DNA of 44,221 nucleotides from an uncultured Erwinia sp. (lineage in GTDB: Bacteria > Pseudomonadota > Gammaproteobacteria > Enterobacterales > Enterobacteriaceae). The position numbers and the translations under genes were made by a program. The stretch is taken from contig CAMIKG010000043.1 in NCBI GenBank assembly GCA_946221915.1, positions 1 through 44,221 of the forward strand, written 5' to 3'. Positions 33,817 through 42,300 of this stretch are shown here, piece after piece (positions within the stretch are counted from its first letter, which is position 1; each line of letters begins with the position of its first letter). The notes below the pieces were generated by a model. That model worked only from the letters and a program-made list of their open reading frames with translations. It had not been told where the DNA came from and did not search any database.

Positions 33817-34554
33817 GTGAATGCGATCATTGTTGAAGATGAATTTCTCGCTCAGCAGGAGCTGAGCTGGCTGATTCAGCAACACAGTAAAATCAACGTC
33901 GTCGCCAGCTTCGATGACGGACTGGACGTGCTGAAATACCTGCAAACCAGTCAGGTGGATGTAATTTTCCTCGATATTAATATCCCGTCGCTGGACGGCG
34001 TGCTGCTGGCGCAAAATATCAGCAAGTTTGCCCATAAGCCGCTGATTGTGTTTATTACTGCCTGGAAAGAGCATGCGGTGGAAGCCTTCGAACTGGAAGC
34101 CTTTGACTACATTCTCAAGCCGTATCATGAGTCACGCATTGTCAGCATGCTGAATAAACTGGAAAGCACTTATCAGCAACAGCAGCAGGTGCAGAGCAGC
34201 AGCGGCGCAGTGGCGCGTAATGCACCGATGACCATCAACTTAGAGAAAGATGAGCGCATTATCGTCACCGATATCAACGATATCTACTACGCTGAAGCCC
34301 ATGAAAAGATGACGTTTGTCTATACGCGGCGCGAGGAGTATGTGATGTCGATGAATATCACCGAATTTTGCAGCCGACTGCCGGAGGAGTATTTCTTCCG
34401 CTGCCACCGTTCGTGGTGCGTGAATCTGAGTAAAATCCGCGAAATTGAACCGTGGTTTAACAACACCTACATCCTGAAACTGCGCGACCTGGATTTCCAG
34501 GTGCCGGTCAGCCGCAGTAAGGTGAAAGCGTTCCGCCAGCTGATGCGTTTGTAA
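33817..34554 (+). CDS. ypdB: Response regulator YpdB (LytTR DNA-binding)
   Basis: 245 residues from GTG at 33817, with GGGGAAAAG upstream. Receiver domain with acidic pocket (VEDE) and phospho-acceptor Asp53 in VIFLDINIPSLDG, then a LytTR domain (KDERIIVTDINDIYYAEAHE, FFRCHRSWCVNLSKIREIEP). It activates yhjX in E. coli through the GGCATTTCAT direct repeat. ypdC, which follows in E. coli, is absent; glk converges instead. Confidence 0.96.
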   Translation: MNAIIVEDEFLAQQELSWLIQQHSKINVVASFDDGLDVLKYLQTSQVDVIFLDINIPSLDGVLLAQNISKFAHKPLIVFITAWKEHAVEAFELEAFDYILKPYHESRIVSMLNKLESTYQQQQQVQSSSGAVARNAPMTINLEKDERIIVTDINDIYYAEAHEKMTFVYTRREEYVMSMNITEFCSRLPEEYFFRCHRSWCVNLSKIREIEPWFNNTYILKLRDLDFQVPVSRSKVKAFRQLMRL

Positions 34555-34581
34555 GCGGGACTCCTTTCCCGCACACGAGCG

Positions 34582-35550
34582 TCAGATAACCTGCCCCAGC
34601 GTCTGGCGCAGATGCGCACCCGCGCCCAGCAGTCCCGGTTGATCGTGAGTGATCAGATACACCGGAATATCCGCAACGAAATCACGGAAGCGGCCTTTGT
34701 CTTCAAACGCCGCGCGGAAGCCAGAGGCTTTAAAGAAGTCGAGGAAACGCGGCACAATGCCCCCGGCGATGTAGACGCCACCAAAGGTCGCCAGCGTCAG
34801 CGCCAGGTTGCCGCCAAAACGCCCCATAATCACGCAGAACAGCGACAGCGCGCGACGACAGTCAGTGCAGCTGTCCGCCAGCGCCCGGGTGGTGACATCT
34901 TTCGGTTCGAGGTTTTCCGGTACACGGTCATCGGATTTCACAATCGCGCGGTACAGATTCACCAGCCCCATACCAGAGAGCAGACGCTCGGCGGAAACAT
35001 GGCCCAGTTCATCGCGCAGCACCTGCAGGATTTGATCTTCCTCTTCGCTGTTAGCGGCAAAGTCCACATGACCGCCCTCGCCCGGCAGGCTGACCCAGCG
35101 CTTGTCGACGTGCACCAGATGCGCCACGCCCAGACCCGTGCCCGCGCCATAGACGGCAATCGGACGATCTTTCACGGCGCTTTTCCCGCCAAATTGCAGT
35201 ACGTCTTTATCAGACAGCATCGGGATCGCCATCGATACCGCAGTAAAATCGTTGATCACTTCCAGATGCGCTAAGCCGAGATTTTTTTGCATCTCTTTGC
35301 GCGAGAACGCCCAGCTATGGTTGGTCATCTCAATCCAGTCATCAGTAACCGGACAGGCAATGGCAATCGAGCCATCTTTAATATGGTGATGATGATGCTC
35401 ATCGAGGTAAACGCGGATCACCGCTTCCAGGCTGTCATAGTCCGAAGTGGAAAATGTTTTTGCCTGCGAAATAGCGCCGCTCGCCAGTTCACACAACGCG
35501 AGGCGGGCGTTGGTGCCACCAACATCGCCAACCAAAGCATAGTTCGTCAT
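34582..35550 (-). CDS. glk: Glucokinase
   Basis: 322 residues. The N-terminal phosphate loop YALVGDVGGTNARLALCELA, the sugar-binding INDFTAVSMAIP, AVYGAGTGLGVAHLV and LPGEGGHVDFA, and the C-terminal GGIVPRFLDFFKASGFRAAF are those of bacterial glucokinase (ROK-independent Glk family). It phosphorylates free cytoplasmic glucose with ATP. A run of five histidines (DEHHHHHIKDG, about residue 53) replaces the EEHKVEVKDG of E. coli. It converges with ypdB; a short inverted repeat (GCGGGA/TCCCGC) lies in the 27-base gap. Confidence 0.96.
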   Translation of the reverse strand: MTNYALVGDVGGTNARLALCELASGAISQAKTFSTSDYDSLEAVIRVYLDEHHHHHIKDGSIAIACPVTDDWIEMTNHSWAFSRKEMQKNLGLAHLEVINDFTAVSMAIPMLSDKDVLQFGGKSAVKDRPIAVYGAGTGLGVAHLVHVDKRWVSLPGEGGHVDFAANSEEEDQILQVLRDELGHVSAERLLSGMGLVNLYRAIVKSDDRVPENLEPKDVTTRALADSCTDCRRALSLFCVIMGRFGGNLALTLATFGGVYIAGGIVPRFLDFFKASGFRAAFEDKGRFRDFVADIPVYLITHDQPGLLGAGAHLRQTLGQVI

Positions 35551-35676
35551 TCTCTTGCTGCTCCATTAACGTCAATGGCTATCACTATAAGTTTCCCCTG
35601 GTCAAACAACAACGCCAGACCTGCATAAACCCGCCAGAAAAATCCGTAACTTGCGATCCGCCGCGCGGTTCACGTT

Positions 35677-35694
35677 AGTGTAAACGTATACACT
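35677..35694. promoter_or_regulatory. GalR/LacI-type palindromic operator
   Basis: AGTGTAAACGTATACACT is an 18-bp palindrome with one mismatched pair and a central CG. Its inner 16 bases match the GalR/GalS consensus GTGKAANCGNTTNCAC at all but one position. It lies about 46 bases before the aldo-keto reductase start, suggesting repression by a LacI-family regulator encoded elsewhere. Confidence 0.55.
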
Positions 35695-35739
35695 GCTATG
35701 CTGTATGGATTACCGACCCTCAACCCGCAGGATAACAAT

Positions 35740-36729
35740 ATGCATTATCTTCCCGACGCCGGGCGCTATCAGCAGATGGAATATCGTCGCAGCGGCCGCA
35801 GCGGCCTGAAACTGCCCGCCATTTCCCTTGGGTTATGGCATAACTTTGGTGACACCACGCTGGTGGACAACAGCCGTCAGCTGCTGCGCCACGCGTTTGA
35901 TCGCGGCATCACCCACTTTGATCTCGCCAACAACTACGGCCCACCGCCGGGATCGGCGGAAGAGAACTTTGGCCGCATTCTGCGCGAAGATTTCCGCCCT
36001 TACCGCGACGAGCTGATAATCTCCTCCAAGGCTGGCTACACCATGTGGGACGGCCCGTACGGTGACTGGGGATCGCGCAAATACCTGGTCGCCAGTCTCG
36101 ATCAGAGCCTGAAGCGCATGGGGCTGGAGTATGTAGATATTTTCTATCATCACCGTCCCGACCCGGAAACGCCGCTGGAAGAGACCATGCTCGCCCTTGA
36201 TCATCTGGTGCGTCAGGGCAAAGCGCTGTATGCCGCGATCTCTAATTATCCGGCCGAGCTGGCAGCACAGGCGATTGCCATTCTGCGCGATCTCGGTACA
36301 CCGTGTCTGATCCACCAGCCACGTTATTCGATGTTTGAACGCGCGCCGGAAGAAGGTCTGCTGGATGTCCTGCAGCAGCAGGGCGTGGGCAGTATCGCAT
36401 TTTCGCCGCTGGCGGGCGGCGTGCTGACTGACCGTTATCTGCAGGGTGTGCCGGAGGATTCACGTGCCGCCAGCGGCAGCAAATTCCTCAACAGTGACCA
36501 GCTGACGGAAGAGAAGATGGCGAAGGTGCGTCAGCTGAATCAGCTGGCACAGGCGCGCGGTCAGAAGCTGTCGCAGATGGCGCTGGCGTGGGTATTACGC
36601 GGCGACCGCGTGACCTCAGTATTGATTGGCGCCAGCAAAATCAGCCAGATTGATGATGCCGTGGGCATGCTGGCAAATCGCCACTTTAGCGCTGCCGAGC
36701 TGGAACAGATTGATGCGATTCTAGTGTAA
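35740..36729 (+). CDS. Aldo/keto reductase, YghZ (L-glyceraldehyde 3-phosphate reductase) type
   Basis: 329 residues from the ATG at 35740 (AGGA upstream); the frame from 35698 lacks a site and starts within the promoter region. Strong similarity to YghZ: LPAISLGLWHNFGDT, THFDLANNYGPPPGSAEENF, SSKAGYTMWDGPYGDWGSRK and LKRMGLEYVDIFYHHRPD. The catalytic tetrad Asp/Tyr/Lys/His is in place (FDLANNYG, SKAGY, YHHR). It uses NADPH to reduce aldehydes; the exact substrate is uncertain. A GalR-like palindrome lies upstream. It is not at this place in E. coli. Confidence 0.88.
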   Translation: MHYLPDAGRYQQMEYRRSGRSGLKLPAISLGLWHNFGDTTLVDNSRQLLRHAFDRGITHFDLANNYGPPPGSAEENFGRILREDFRPYRDELIISSKAGYTMWDGPYGDWGSRKYLVASLDQSLKRMGLEYVDIFYHHRPDPETPLEETMLALDHLVRQGKALYAAISNYPAELAAQAIAILRDLGTPCLIHQPRYSMFERAPEEGLLDVLQQQGVGSIAFSPLAGGVLTDRYLQGVPEDSRAASGSKFLNSDQLTEEKMAKVRQLNQLAQARGQKLSQMALAWVLRGDRVTSVLIGASKISQIDDAVGMLANRHFSAAELEQIDAILV

Positions 36730-36891
36730 GCGCTTACCCGCCATCGCCTGATGGCGGGATACTCCCATCCAGAATATTCTCAAATCAGATTTTCCTTACT
36801 GTTTTAAGAAATCGCCTGAATGCCAGCCCTCTGCCTGCAGGATAATCTTGCCTTAACGGCGGCGCAGTTTACCGCTGATAAGGAGAAATAA

Positions 36892-37242
36892 ATGAAACGT
36901 GCCATTATCTTTGCCGCTTTGCTGGCAAGCACTGCGCCACTGGCCCTTCACACAGCACAAGCCAGCAGCGCAGAAATCAACATCGCACCGGGCATCACCC
37001 TGCATCTGGGAGATCGCGATAACCGGGGTAATTACTGGGACGGCGGCCGCTGGCGTGATGACCGCTGGTGGCGTCATAACTATCGCTGGGATGAAGGCCG
37101 CTGGTGGCGACATGAAGAGTGGCGGCGTCATCGTGAATGGGAGCGGGAGCGCGCATGGCGCGATCATGAACGCCGCCGTGAATGGCGACACCATCATGAC
37201 CGTCGTCCACCGCCGCCGCCGGGTCCACCGGGACGCTGGTAA
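36892..37242 (+). CDS. ypeC: DUF2502 periplasmic protein YpeC
   Basis: 116 residues. Signal peptide cleaved after about residue 24 (HTAQA). The start of the mature protein (INIAPGITLHLGDRDNRGNY, WDGGRWRDDRWW) matches YpeC/DUF2502 of E. coli, which also sits beside mntH. The rest is Arg/Trp/His-rich, with a Pro-rich tail (RRPPPPPGPPG). Function unknown. GGAG six bases before the ATG. Confidence 0.85.
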   Translation: MKRAIIFAALLASTAPLALHTAQASSAEINIAPGITLHLGDRDNRGNYWDGGRWRDDRWWRHNYRWDEGRWWRHEEWRRHREWERERAWRDHERRREWRHHHDRRPPPPPGPPGRW

Positions 37243-37332
37243 ACCCCTGTATCAGACAGCTGACGGCAGTCGAAGTAGGGTGAACCAGGCAGCAACGCTG
37301 AAACTCAAGGCGCAGGGAGCACGGGCAGAGGA

Positions 37333-37397
37333 GGAAAGCGTCCCGCGCCAAGGACGGCGCGGGCCGAGAGGCCATGGATGGCGAAAAGCGCCTTTCC
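37333..37397. repeat. Large imperfect palindrome, possible dispersed intergenic repeat
   Basis: An inner perfect stem CCCGCGCC (37342-37349) / GGCGCGGG (37356-37363) lies within an outer arm GGAAAGCG (37333-37340) that pairs with CGCCTTTCC (37389-37397) across one bulge. It lies between convergent ypeC and mntH, a usual place for REP/BIME-like elements. Only one copy was noticed in the window. Confidence 0.4.
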
Positions 37398-37449
37398 GAT
37401 CTGACCGTGTTCCCTGCGCTGACTCGGTGCCACAGCAAAGCGTCCTTAC

Positions 37450-38688
37450 CTAAAGTCCCAGCGCCATCCCCACCAGCAGATAGGCATTCAACGCCACCAC
37501 CAGCACCACAATCACTCTGCCGCTGTTTTGCATCAGCCGCGAATTGACCATATCACCCATCAGCTCGCGGTTGCCGGTAAAGGCCAGCAGCGGCGCCAGC
37601 GCCAGTGCGATACCAAAACTCAGCAGAACCTGGCTCATCACCAGAATGCGCGTCGGGTCCCAGCCTGCGAGGATGACGATAAACGATGGCAGCATGGTGA
37701 TTAAGCGCCGCACCCACAGCGGAATATGGAAGTGGATAAAGCCCTGCATCACCACCTGCCCCGCCAGCGTCCCCACCACGGTAGAGGAGAGTCCCGCCGC
37801 CACCAGGCTAAGGCCAAATACCGTCGCCGCAGCATGGCTCAGCAGCGGGTCCAGCGTCAGATAAGCCTGCTCCAGATCGGCAACGCCATTGTGGCCGCTA
37901 AAGTGGAAAGCTGCTGCGGCCGTCGCCATCATCGCCAGGTTAACAAAACCGGCAATGGTCATGGCAATCGCCACATCCAGTTTGGTCGAGGAGTAACGCT
38001 CAGCGCGTGTGCCATGCTCCGAAGATTGTGTCAGTGAAGAGTGCAGATAAATCACATGCGGCATGATGGTCGCACCCAGCACGCCAGCCGCAAGAAATAC
38101 CGCATCCGCCGTCGGCAGTGACGGCACGGCCATACCGTGCAGTAAATCCGTCACTTTTGGCTGGGAGAAAAACAGTTCAACAATATACGCTGCGGCGACA
38201 AACAGCAGCAGGCCGCCAATCACCAGCTCCAGCGGTTTTTGTCCGCGGCTCTGCAGCATCAGGATCAGGAAGGTCGCAATACCGGTCAGCACCGCGCCCT
38301 GTAACAGACTGATGCCGAACAGCAGCTTGAAGCCGATTGCGGCGCCGATAAACTCCGCCAGGTCGGTGGCCATAGCGATAATTTCCGCCTGCACCCAGTA
38401 AAACCAGACTGCCGGGCGGGGAAAACGGTCGCGAATGTGTTGCGCCAGGTTTTTGCCCGTGGCGATACCCAGCTTGGCGGACATCAGCTGGATCAGCATC
38501 GCCATCACATTCGCCCATACCACCACCCACAGCAGCTGATAGCCGTATGACGCCCCCGCCTGAATATTGGTGGCAAAGTTACCGGGATCGATATAGCCAA
38601 TCGCCGCGATAAAAGCCGGTCCAAGCAGCGCCAGCTTAACTTTGCGGACCCCGCGTGCAGCTTGTTCTGCGCTGCGGCTCTCTGACAT
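37450..38688 (-). CDS. mntH: Proton-coupled manganese transporter MntH (NRAMP)
   Basis: 412 residues, the same length as E. coli MntH and highly similar. Eleven membrane segments; metal-site motif in TM1 GPAFIAAIGYIDPGNFATNI and in TM6 GATIMPHVIYLHSSL. It imports Mn2+ (and Fe2+) with protons across the inner membrane. It is divergent from nupC, and the shared upstream region carries an MntR box about 105 bases before the start. Confidence 0.97.
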   Translation of the reverse strand: MSESRSAEQAARGVRKVKLALLGPAFIAAIGYIDPGNFATNIQAGASYGYQLLWVVVWANVMAMLIQLMSAKLGIATGKNLAQHIRDRFPRPAVWFYWVQAEIIAMATDLAEFIGAAIGFKLLFGISLLQGAVLTGIATFLILMLQSRGQKPLELVIGGLLLFVAAAYIVELFFSQPKVTDLLHGMAVPSLPTADAVFLAAGVLGATIMPHVIYLHSSLTQSSEHGTRAERYSSTKLDVAIAMTIAGFVNLAMMATAAAAFHFSGHNGVADLEQAYLTLDPLLSHAAATVFGLSLVAAGLSSTVVGTLAGQVVMQGFIHFHIPLWVRRLITMLPSFIVILAGWDPTRILVMSQVLLSFGIALALAPLLAFTGNRELMGDMVNSRLMQNSGRVIVVLVVALNAYLLVGMALGL

Positions 38689-38791
38689 AGTGATCCCCTT
38701 GCCTAAAAAACGCGAAATACCCCTACAGCATACGGGTTCTTACGCGTGACAGAATTCGGTTTTAGTGATTGTTGTGATAGCCGCTACTATA

Positions 38792-38811
38792 AAGTATAGC
38801 CTTTGCTATAT
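38792..38811. promoter_or_regulatory. MntR-binding site of mntH
   Basis: AAGTATAGCCTTTGCTATAT is close to the E. coli MntR palindrome AACATAGCCTTTGCTATGTT (16 of 20 positions). Expected to repress mntH when manganese is plentiful. Confidence 0.75.
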
Positions 38812-38966
38812 AGATACCCACATTATACCAGTGGCAAAAAATGAGCAATCGCTTTGACGGTGTGTTAACCAATTTTAACAAATTTTGAACAGAGCGCTTT
38901 TCAGCACCACGGCAGGATGTGATCCGTCAGACTTTTCTGACGCATACCACGATAGGTAATTATTAT

Positions 38967-38986
38967 AATGTGCAATTGATCTCGTT
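38967..38986. promoter_or_regulatory. Weak CRP-like site upstream of nupC
   Basis: TGTGC, six bases, TCTCG has CRP half-site spacing but a poor right half. E. coli nupC is CRP/CytR controlled, so a site is expected somewhere in this 361-base region, which otherwise holds only the MntR box and promoters. Confidence 0.25.
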
Positions 38987-39049
38987 TTTGCTCTTCCCGT
39001 TACATAGAATACACGGCGAAATATAACCTGCCTCATATTTGGAGCAATC

Positions 39050-40234
39050 ATGTCCCGCATTTTGCATTTTGCTTTAGCGCTGGCTGTCGTCGCGCTACTG
39101 GCCCTGCTGGTCAGCAGCGACCGTAAGAACATCCGCGTGCGTTTTATCATACAGCTACTGGTGATTGAGGTGCTGCTTGCCTGGTTCTTCCTGAACTCGG
39201 AAGTTGGCCTCGGTTTTGTACAAGGTTTTTCAGATCTGTTTGAAAAACTGCTTAAATATGCGGCAGAAGGGACAGGGTTTGTCTTTGGCGGCATGAATGA
39301 GAAAGGTCTGGCGTTCTTCTTCCTGAACGTCCTGTGCCCTATCGTCTTTATCTCCGCGCTGATCGGTATTTTACAACATTTCCGTATTCTGCCGATCGTT
39401 ATCCGTGCTATTGGCACCGTGCTGTCCAAAGTCAACGGCATGGGCAAGCTGGAATCCTTCAATGCGGTAAGCTCGCTGATTTTGGGACAATCAGAAAACT
39501 TTATCGCCTATAAGGATATTCTCGGCAAAATGTCACAACGCCGCATGTACACCATGGCAGCCACCGCAATGTCGACCGTATCCATGTCGATTGTCGGCGC
39601 TTACATGACCATGCTGCAGCCAAAATATGTCGTGGCGGCGCTGATCCTGAATATGTTCAGCACCTTTATCGTGTTGTCGCTGATCAACCCGTACCGTGTT
39701 GACAGCGAAGAAGATTTGCAGCTGAGCAATACCCATAAGGGTCAGAGCTTCTTTGAAATGCTGGGCGAATACATCCTTGCCGGTTTCAAAGTGGCGATTA
39801 TCGTTGCCGCGATGCTGATCGGCTTTATCGCCCTGATCTCCGGTATCAATGCACTGTTTGACGCCATCTTTGGCATCAGCTTCCAGGGTATCCTCGGCTA
39901 CGTGTTCTTCCCGTTTGCCTGGGTGATGGGCGTGCCAGCCGGCGAAGCGTTGCAGGTCGGCAGTATTATGGCGACCAAACTGGTTTCCAACGAATTCGTG
40001 GCGATGATGGATCTGCAGAAAATTGCCGGTCAGCTGTCACCGCGCGGCGAAGGCATTCTCTCTGTGTTCCTGGTGTCGTTTGCTAACTTCTCGTCTATCG
40101 GTATCGTCGCCGGTGCGATTAAAGGTCTGCATGAAGAACAGGGTAACGTGGTTTCACGCTTTGGTCTGAAGCTGCTGTACGGCTCAACGCTGGTGAGCGT
40201 GCTGTCAGCGTCTATCGCTGGCCTGGTGCTGTAA
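39050..40234 (+). CDS. nupC: Concentrative nucleoside transporter NupC
   Basis: 394 residues (E. coli 400). CNT-family motifs: SLILGQSENFIAYKDILGKM, TAMSTVSMSIVGAYMTML, PAGEALQVGSIMATKLVSNE and SFANFSSIGIVAGAIKGL. It takes up pyrimidine nucleosides and adenosine with protons. The small length difference is a deletion in the loop after GINALFDAIFGI. GGAG seven bases upstream. An inverted repeat after the stop (GCGGGGCCGGGCA / CTGGCTCCGC) may end the transcript. Confidence 0.96.
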   Translation: MSRILHFALALAVVALLALLVSSDRKNIRVRFIIQLLVIEVLLAWFFLNSEVGLGFVQGFSDLFEKLLKYAAEGTGFVFGGMNEKGLAFFFLNVLCPIVFISALIGILQHFRILPIVIRAIGTVLSKVNGMGKLESFNAVSSLILGQSENFIAYKDILGKMSQRRMYTMAATAMSTVSMSIVGAYMTMLQPKYVVAALILNMFSTFIVLSLINPYRVDSEEDLQLSNTHKGQSFFEMLGEYILAGFKVAIIVAAMLIGFIALISGINALFDAIFGISFQGILGYVFFPFAWVMGVPAGEALQVGSIMATKLVSNEFVAMMDLQKIAGQLSPRGEGILSVFLVSFANFSSIGIVAGAIKGLHEEQGNVVSRFGLKLLYGSTLVSVLSASIAGLVL

Positions 40235-40429
40235 TCCTCTGCGGGGCCGGGCAATGCCTGGCTCCGCTGCTTTCCCCGCTTTATCTCCTTTTCCCGGCAA
40301 CATTCTCGTCAGCAATCCACTGCGCCAAAAGCTCGTCTTACGCGGCTGGAAAATGCGCTAAGTAAATCGCGGAAACGACAAATCACTGCATGAGCAGTTC
40401 TGGAAGAAAATAAGGGAAGAAAGAGAATT

Positions 40430-40505
<76 letters not shown>

Positions 40506-40550
40506 ACATCTGGAATCGTTTTTTCAGTGCCAAATCGTTGGGATGCGATT

Positions 40551-40626
<76 letters not shown>

Positions 40627-40975
40627 GAACCGAAAAACCGTGTCGTATCGACGGACGGCATAATATGAAACAGCCTCCAGGGTGTCAACGGCAAATTGAT
40701 ATTCTGTGGTTGATCGCTGAAAAAGGCGTCAACCACCGGCGTGATGATGAAATTTCGGCCACGCTGTCGGCGCAAAATGAGCCGAAATCGATTTCATGTA
40801 ATGATGTTAACCTGCGGTTACGAATGAAATCAGATGTCGCTTGTTTTTGTTAATAGCTCGTGTAAAACTTCGCGCGCTAATTAACCAACCCATGCTTTCC
40901 CACGGTCGCGTCTGCGGGTTCCCCCTGCTCCCGGCAGTGGCTATGGGCGTTTATCAACTATAACACTGAGCTATC

Positions 40976-41764
40976 ATGTCTTTGCATACACCAAAAGAAA
41001 TCGCGGCGCTCGTTATTCAGTCCGGAGTGAGTAAGAGCCACGCCCCTGTCAGCACATTATTAATCCTTGGTTTTCTGGCTGGCGCGTTTATCGCGACGGG
41101 CTTTTTGCTGGATATCCACGTTATCTATCAGCTCCCGGCAGACTGGGGCTCCTTTGGCGGCCTGCTGGGCGCAGCCGTGTTCCCGGTCGGCATTATTCTC
41201 ACCGTGCTGGCTGGCGGCGAGCTGTTAACCGGCAACATGATGACGTTACCTGTCGCCTGGTTTGCCCGTCAGATTAGCGGCCTTGCCGTGCTGCGTAACT
41301 GGTTCTGGGTCACCGTCGCCAACTTTATTGGCAGTATCGCCGTTGCTTACTTCTTTGGTCACCTGCTGGGTATGACGGAAGGCGACTTCCTGAAGAAGAC
41401 CGTAGCCATCGCGACCGCGAAAGTGAACGCTGACTTTATGCACGCCTTTATCTCCGGTATCGGCTGTAACTGGCTGGTATGCCTCGCCACCTGGATGGCC
41501 TTCGCCAGTAAAGACGTCGTGGGTAAAATTCTCGGCATGTGGTTCCCGATCATGGCCTTCGTGGCGATTGGCTTCCAGCACGTGGTCGCCAATATGTTTA
41601 TCGTCCCGGCGGCGATTTTTGCCGGTTACCTGAGCTGGGCGGAGTACCTGCCTAACTTTGTTGCCGTCTTCCTCGGCAACGCCGTCGGTGGCGCAATCTT
41701 TGTCGGCCTCGCCTACTTCATCGCCTTCCGCCCTGCCACGGCGACCGCCAGCGCAGCCCGCTAA
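40976..41764 (+). CDS. Formate/nitrite transporter family (FNT) channel
   Basis: 262 residues, six predicted membrane segments. FNT features: TPKEIAALVIQSGVSK at the N-terminus, the LAGGELLTGNMMTLPVAWF half-helix, SGIGCNWLVCLATWMAF, the central histidine region FVAIGFQHVVANMF, and FLGNAVGGAIFVGLAYF. It forms a pentameric inner-membrane channel for formate, nitrite or similar small anions; which one cannot be told. E. coli has no FNT gene between the tRNA-Ala genes and yfeC as far as I recall, so this is a lineage-specific insertion. No strong ribosome site precedes the ATG. Confidence 0.88.
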   Translation: MSLHTPKEIAALVIQSGVSKSHAPVSTLLILGFLAGAFIATGFLLDIHVIYQLPADWGSFGGLLGAAVFPVGIILTVLAGGELLTGNMMTLPVAWFARQISGLAVLRNWFWVTVANFIGSIAVAYFFGHLLGMTEGDFLKKTVAIATAKVNADFMHAFISGIGCNWLVCLATWMAFASKDVVGKILGMWFPIMAFVAIGFQHVVANMFIVPAAIFAGYLSWAEYLPNFVAVFLGNAVGGAIFVGLAYFIAFRPATATASAAR

Positions 41765-41898
41765 GTCATCGCCCTGCCCTTTACCAGCAGGTAGAGGGCA
41801 TTTTTTGCGCCAGATCGCATTTTTTTAACCGTTAGTTATTCCTTTTGCGATTTACTGTAAGATGTCCGCTTAAGTACAACCGTTACAGGGACTGAAAC

Positions 41899-42252
41899 GT
41901 GAAAAAGGATTGGTTAACGCCAGAAGAGCTGGCTAAGGTTACGGGCTACAGCCGTCAGACCATCAACAAATGGATTAAACGGGAGTGCTGGACTACCGCG
42001 CCGAAACCGGGCGTTCAGGGAGGAAAAGCACGGATGATTCACATTGATGAGCGGGTAAAGGAGTTTCTGAAATCCACGCGTCACGCCACCGAGCCTGCCG
42101 CACCTTATGTGGTGAATCAGAATCCGTTAGCGGGCTTGTTGATGACATCGTTGCAGCAGATGACGCCAGAGGAACAGGCAAAATTAGCGGCATTATTAGT
42201 GCGCGAAGGTATTCAGGGCATTTTGCTGCGTCTGGGTATTAGCGAAGAATAA
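41899..42252 (+). CDS. yfeC: YfeC-like putative DNA-binding protein
   Basis: 117 residues. N-terminal helix-turn-helix (LTPEELAKVTGYSRQTINKW) followed by TAPKPGVQGGKARMIHIDER, and a C-terminal TPEEQAKLAALLVREGIQGI and LLRLGI, as in E. coli YfeC/YfeD (DUF1323). Its target is unknown. The position next to gltX matches E. coli, which has both yfeC and yfeD; only one copy is here. A convergent terminator follows. Confidence 0.85.
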   Translation: MKKDWLTPEELAKVTGYSRQTINKWIKRECWTTAPKPGVQGGKARMIHIDERVKEFLKSTRHATEPAAPYVVNQNPLAGLLMTSLQQMTPEEQAKLAALLVREGIQGILLRLGISEE

Positions 42253-42288
42253 AAAAAACCGGAAGCAGGCAACTGCTTCCGGTTTTTT
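42253..42288. terminator. Bidirectional terminator between yfeC and gltX
   Basis: AAAACCGGAAGCAG pairs with CTGCTTCCGGTTTT around a GCAA tetraloop, with A-rich and T-rich flanks on the two sides. Confidence 0.9.
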
Positions 42289-42300
42289 ATTACCTGACGA

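Noticed and set aside
40665..40853. A 62-codon ORF between tRNA-Ala and the FNT gene
   Set aside because: Starts in the tRNA promoter region, lacks a ribosome site and has no family resemblance.
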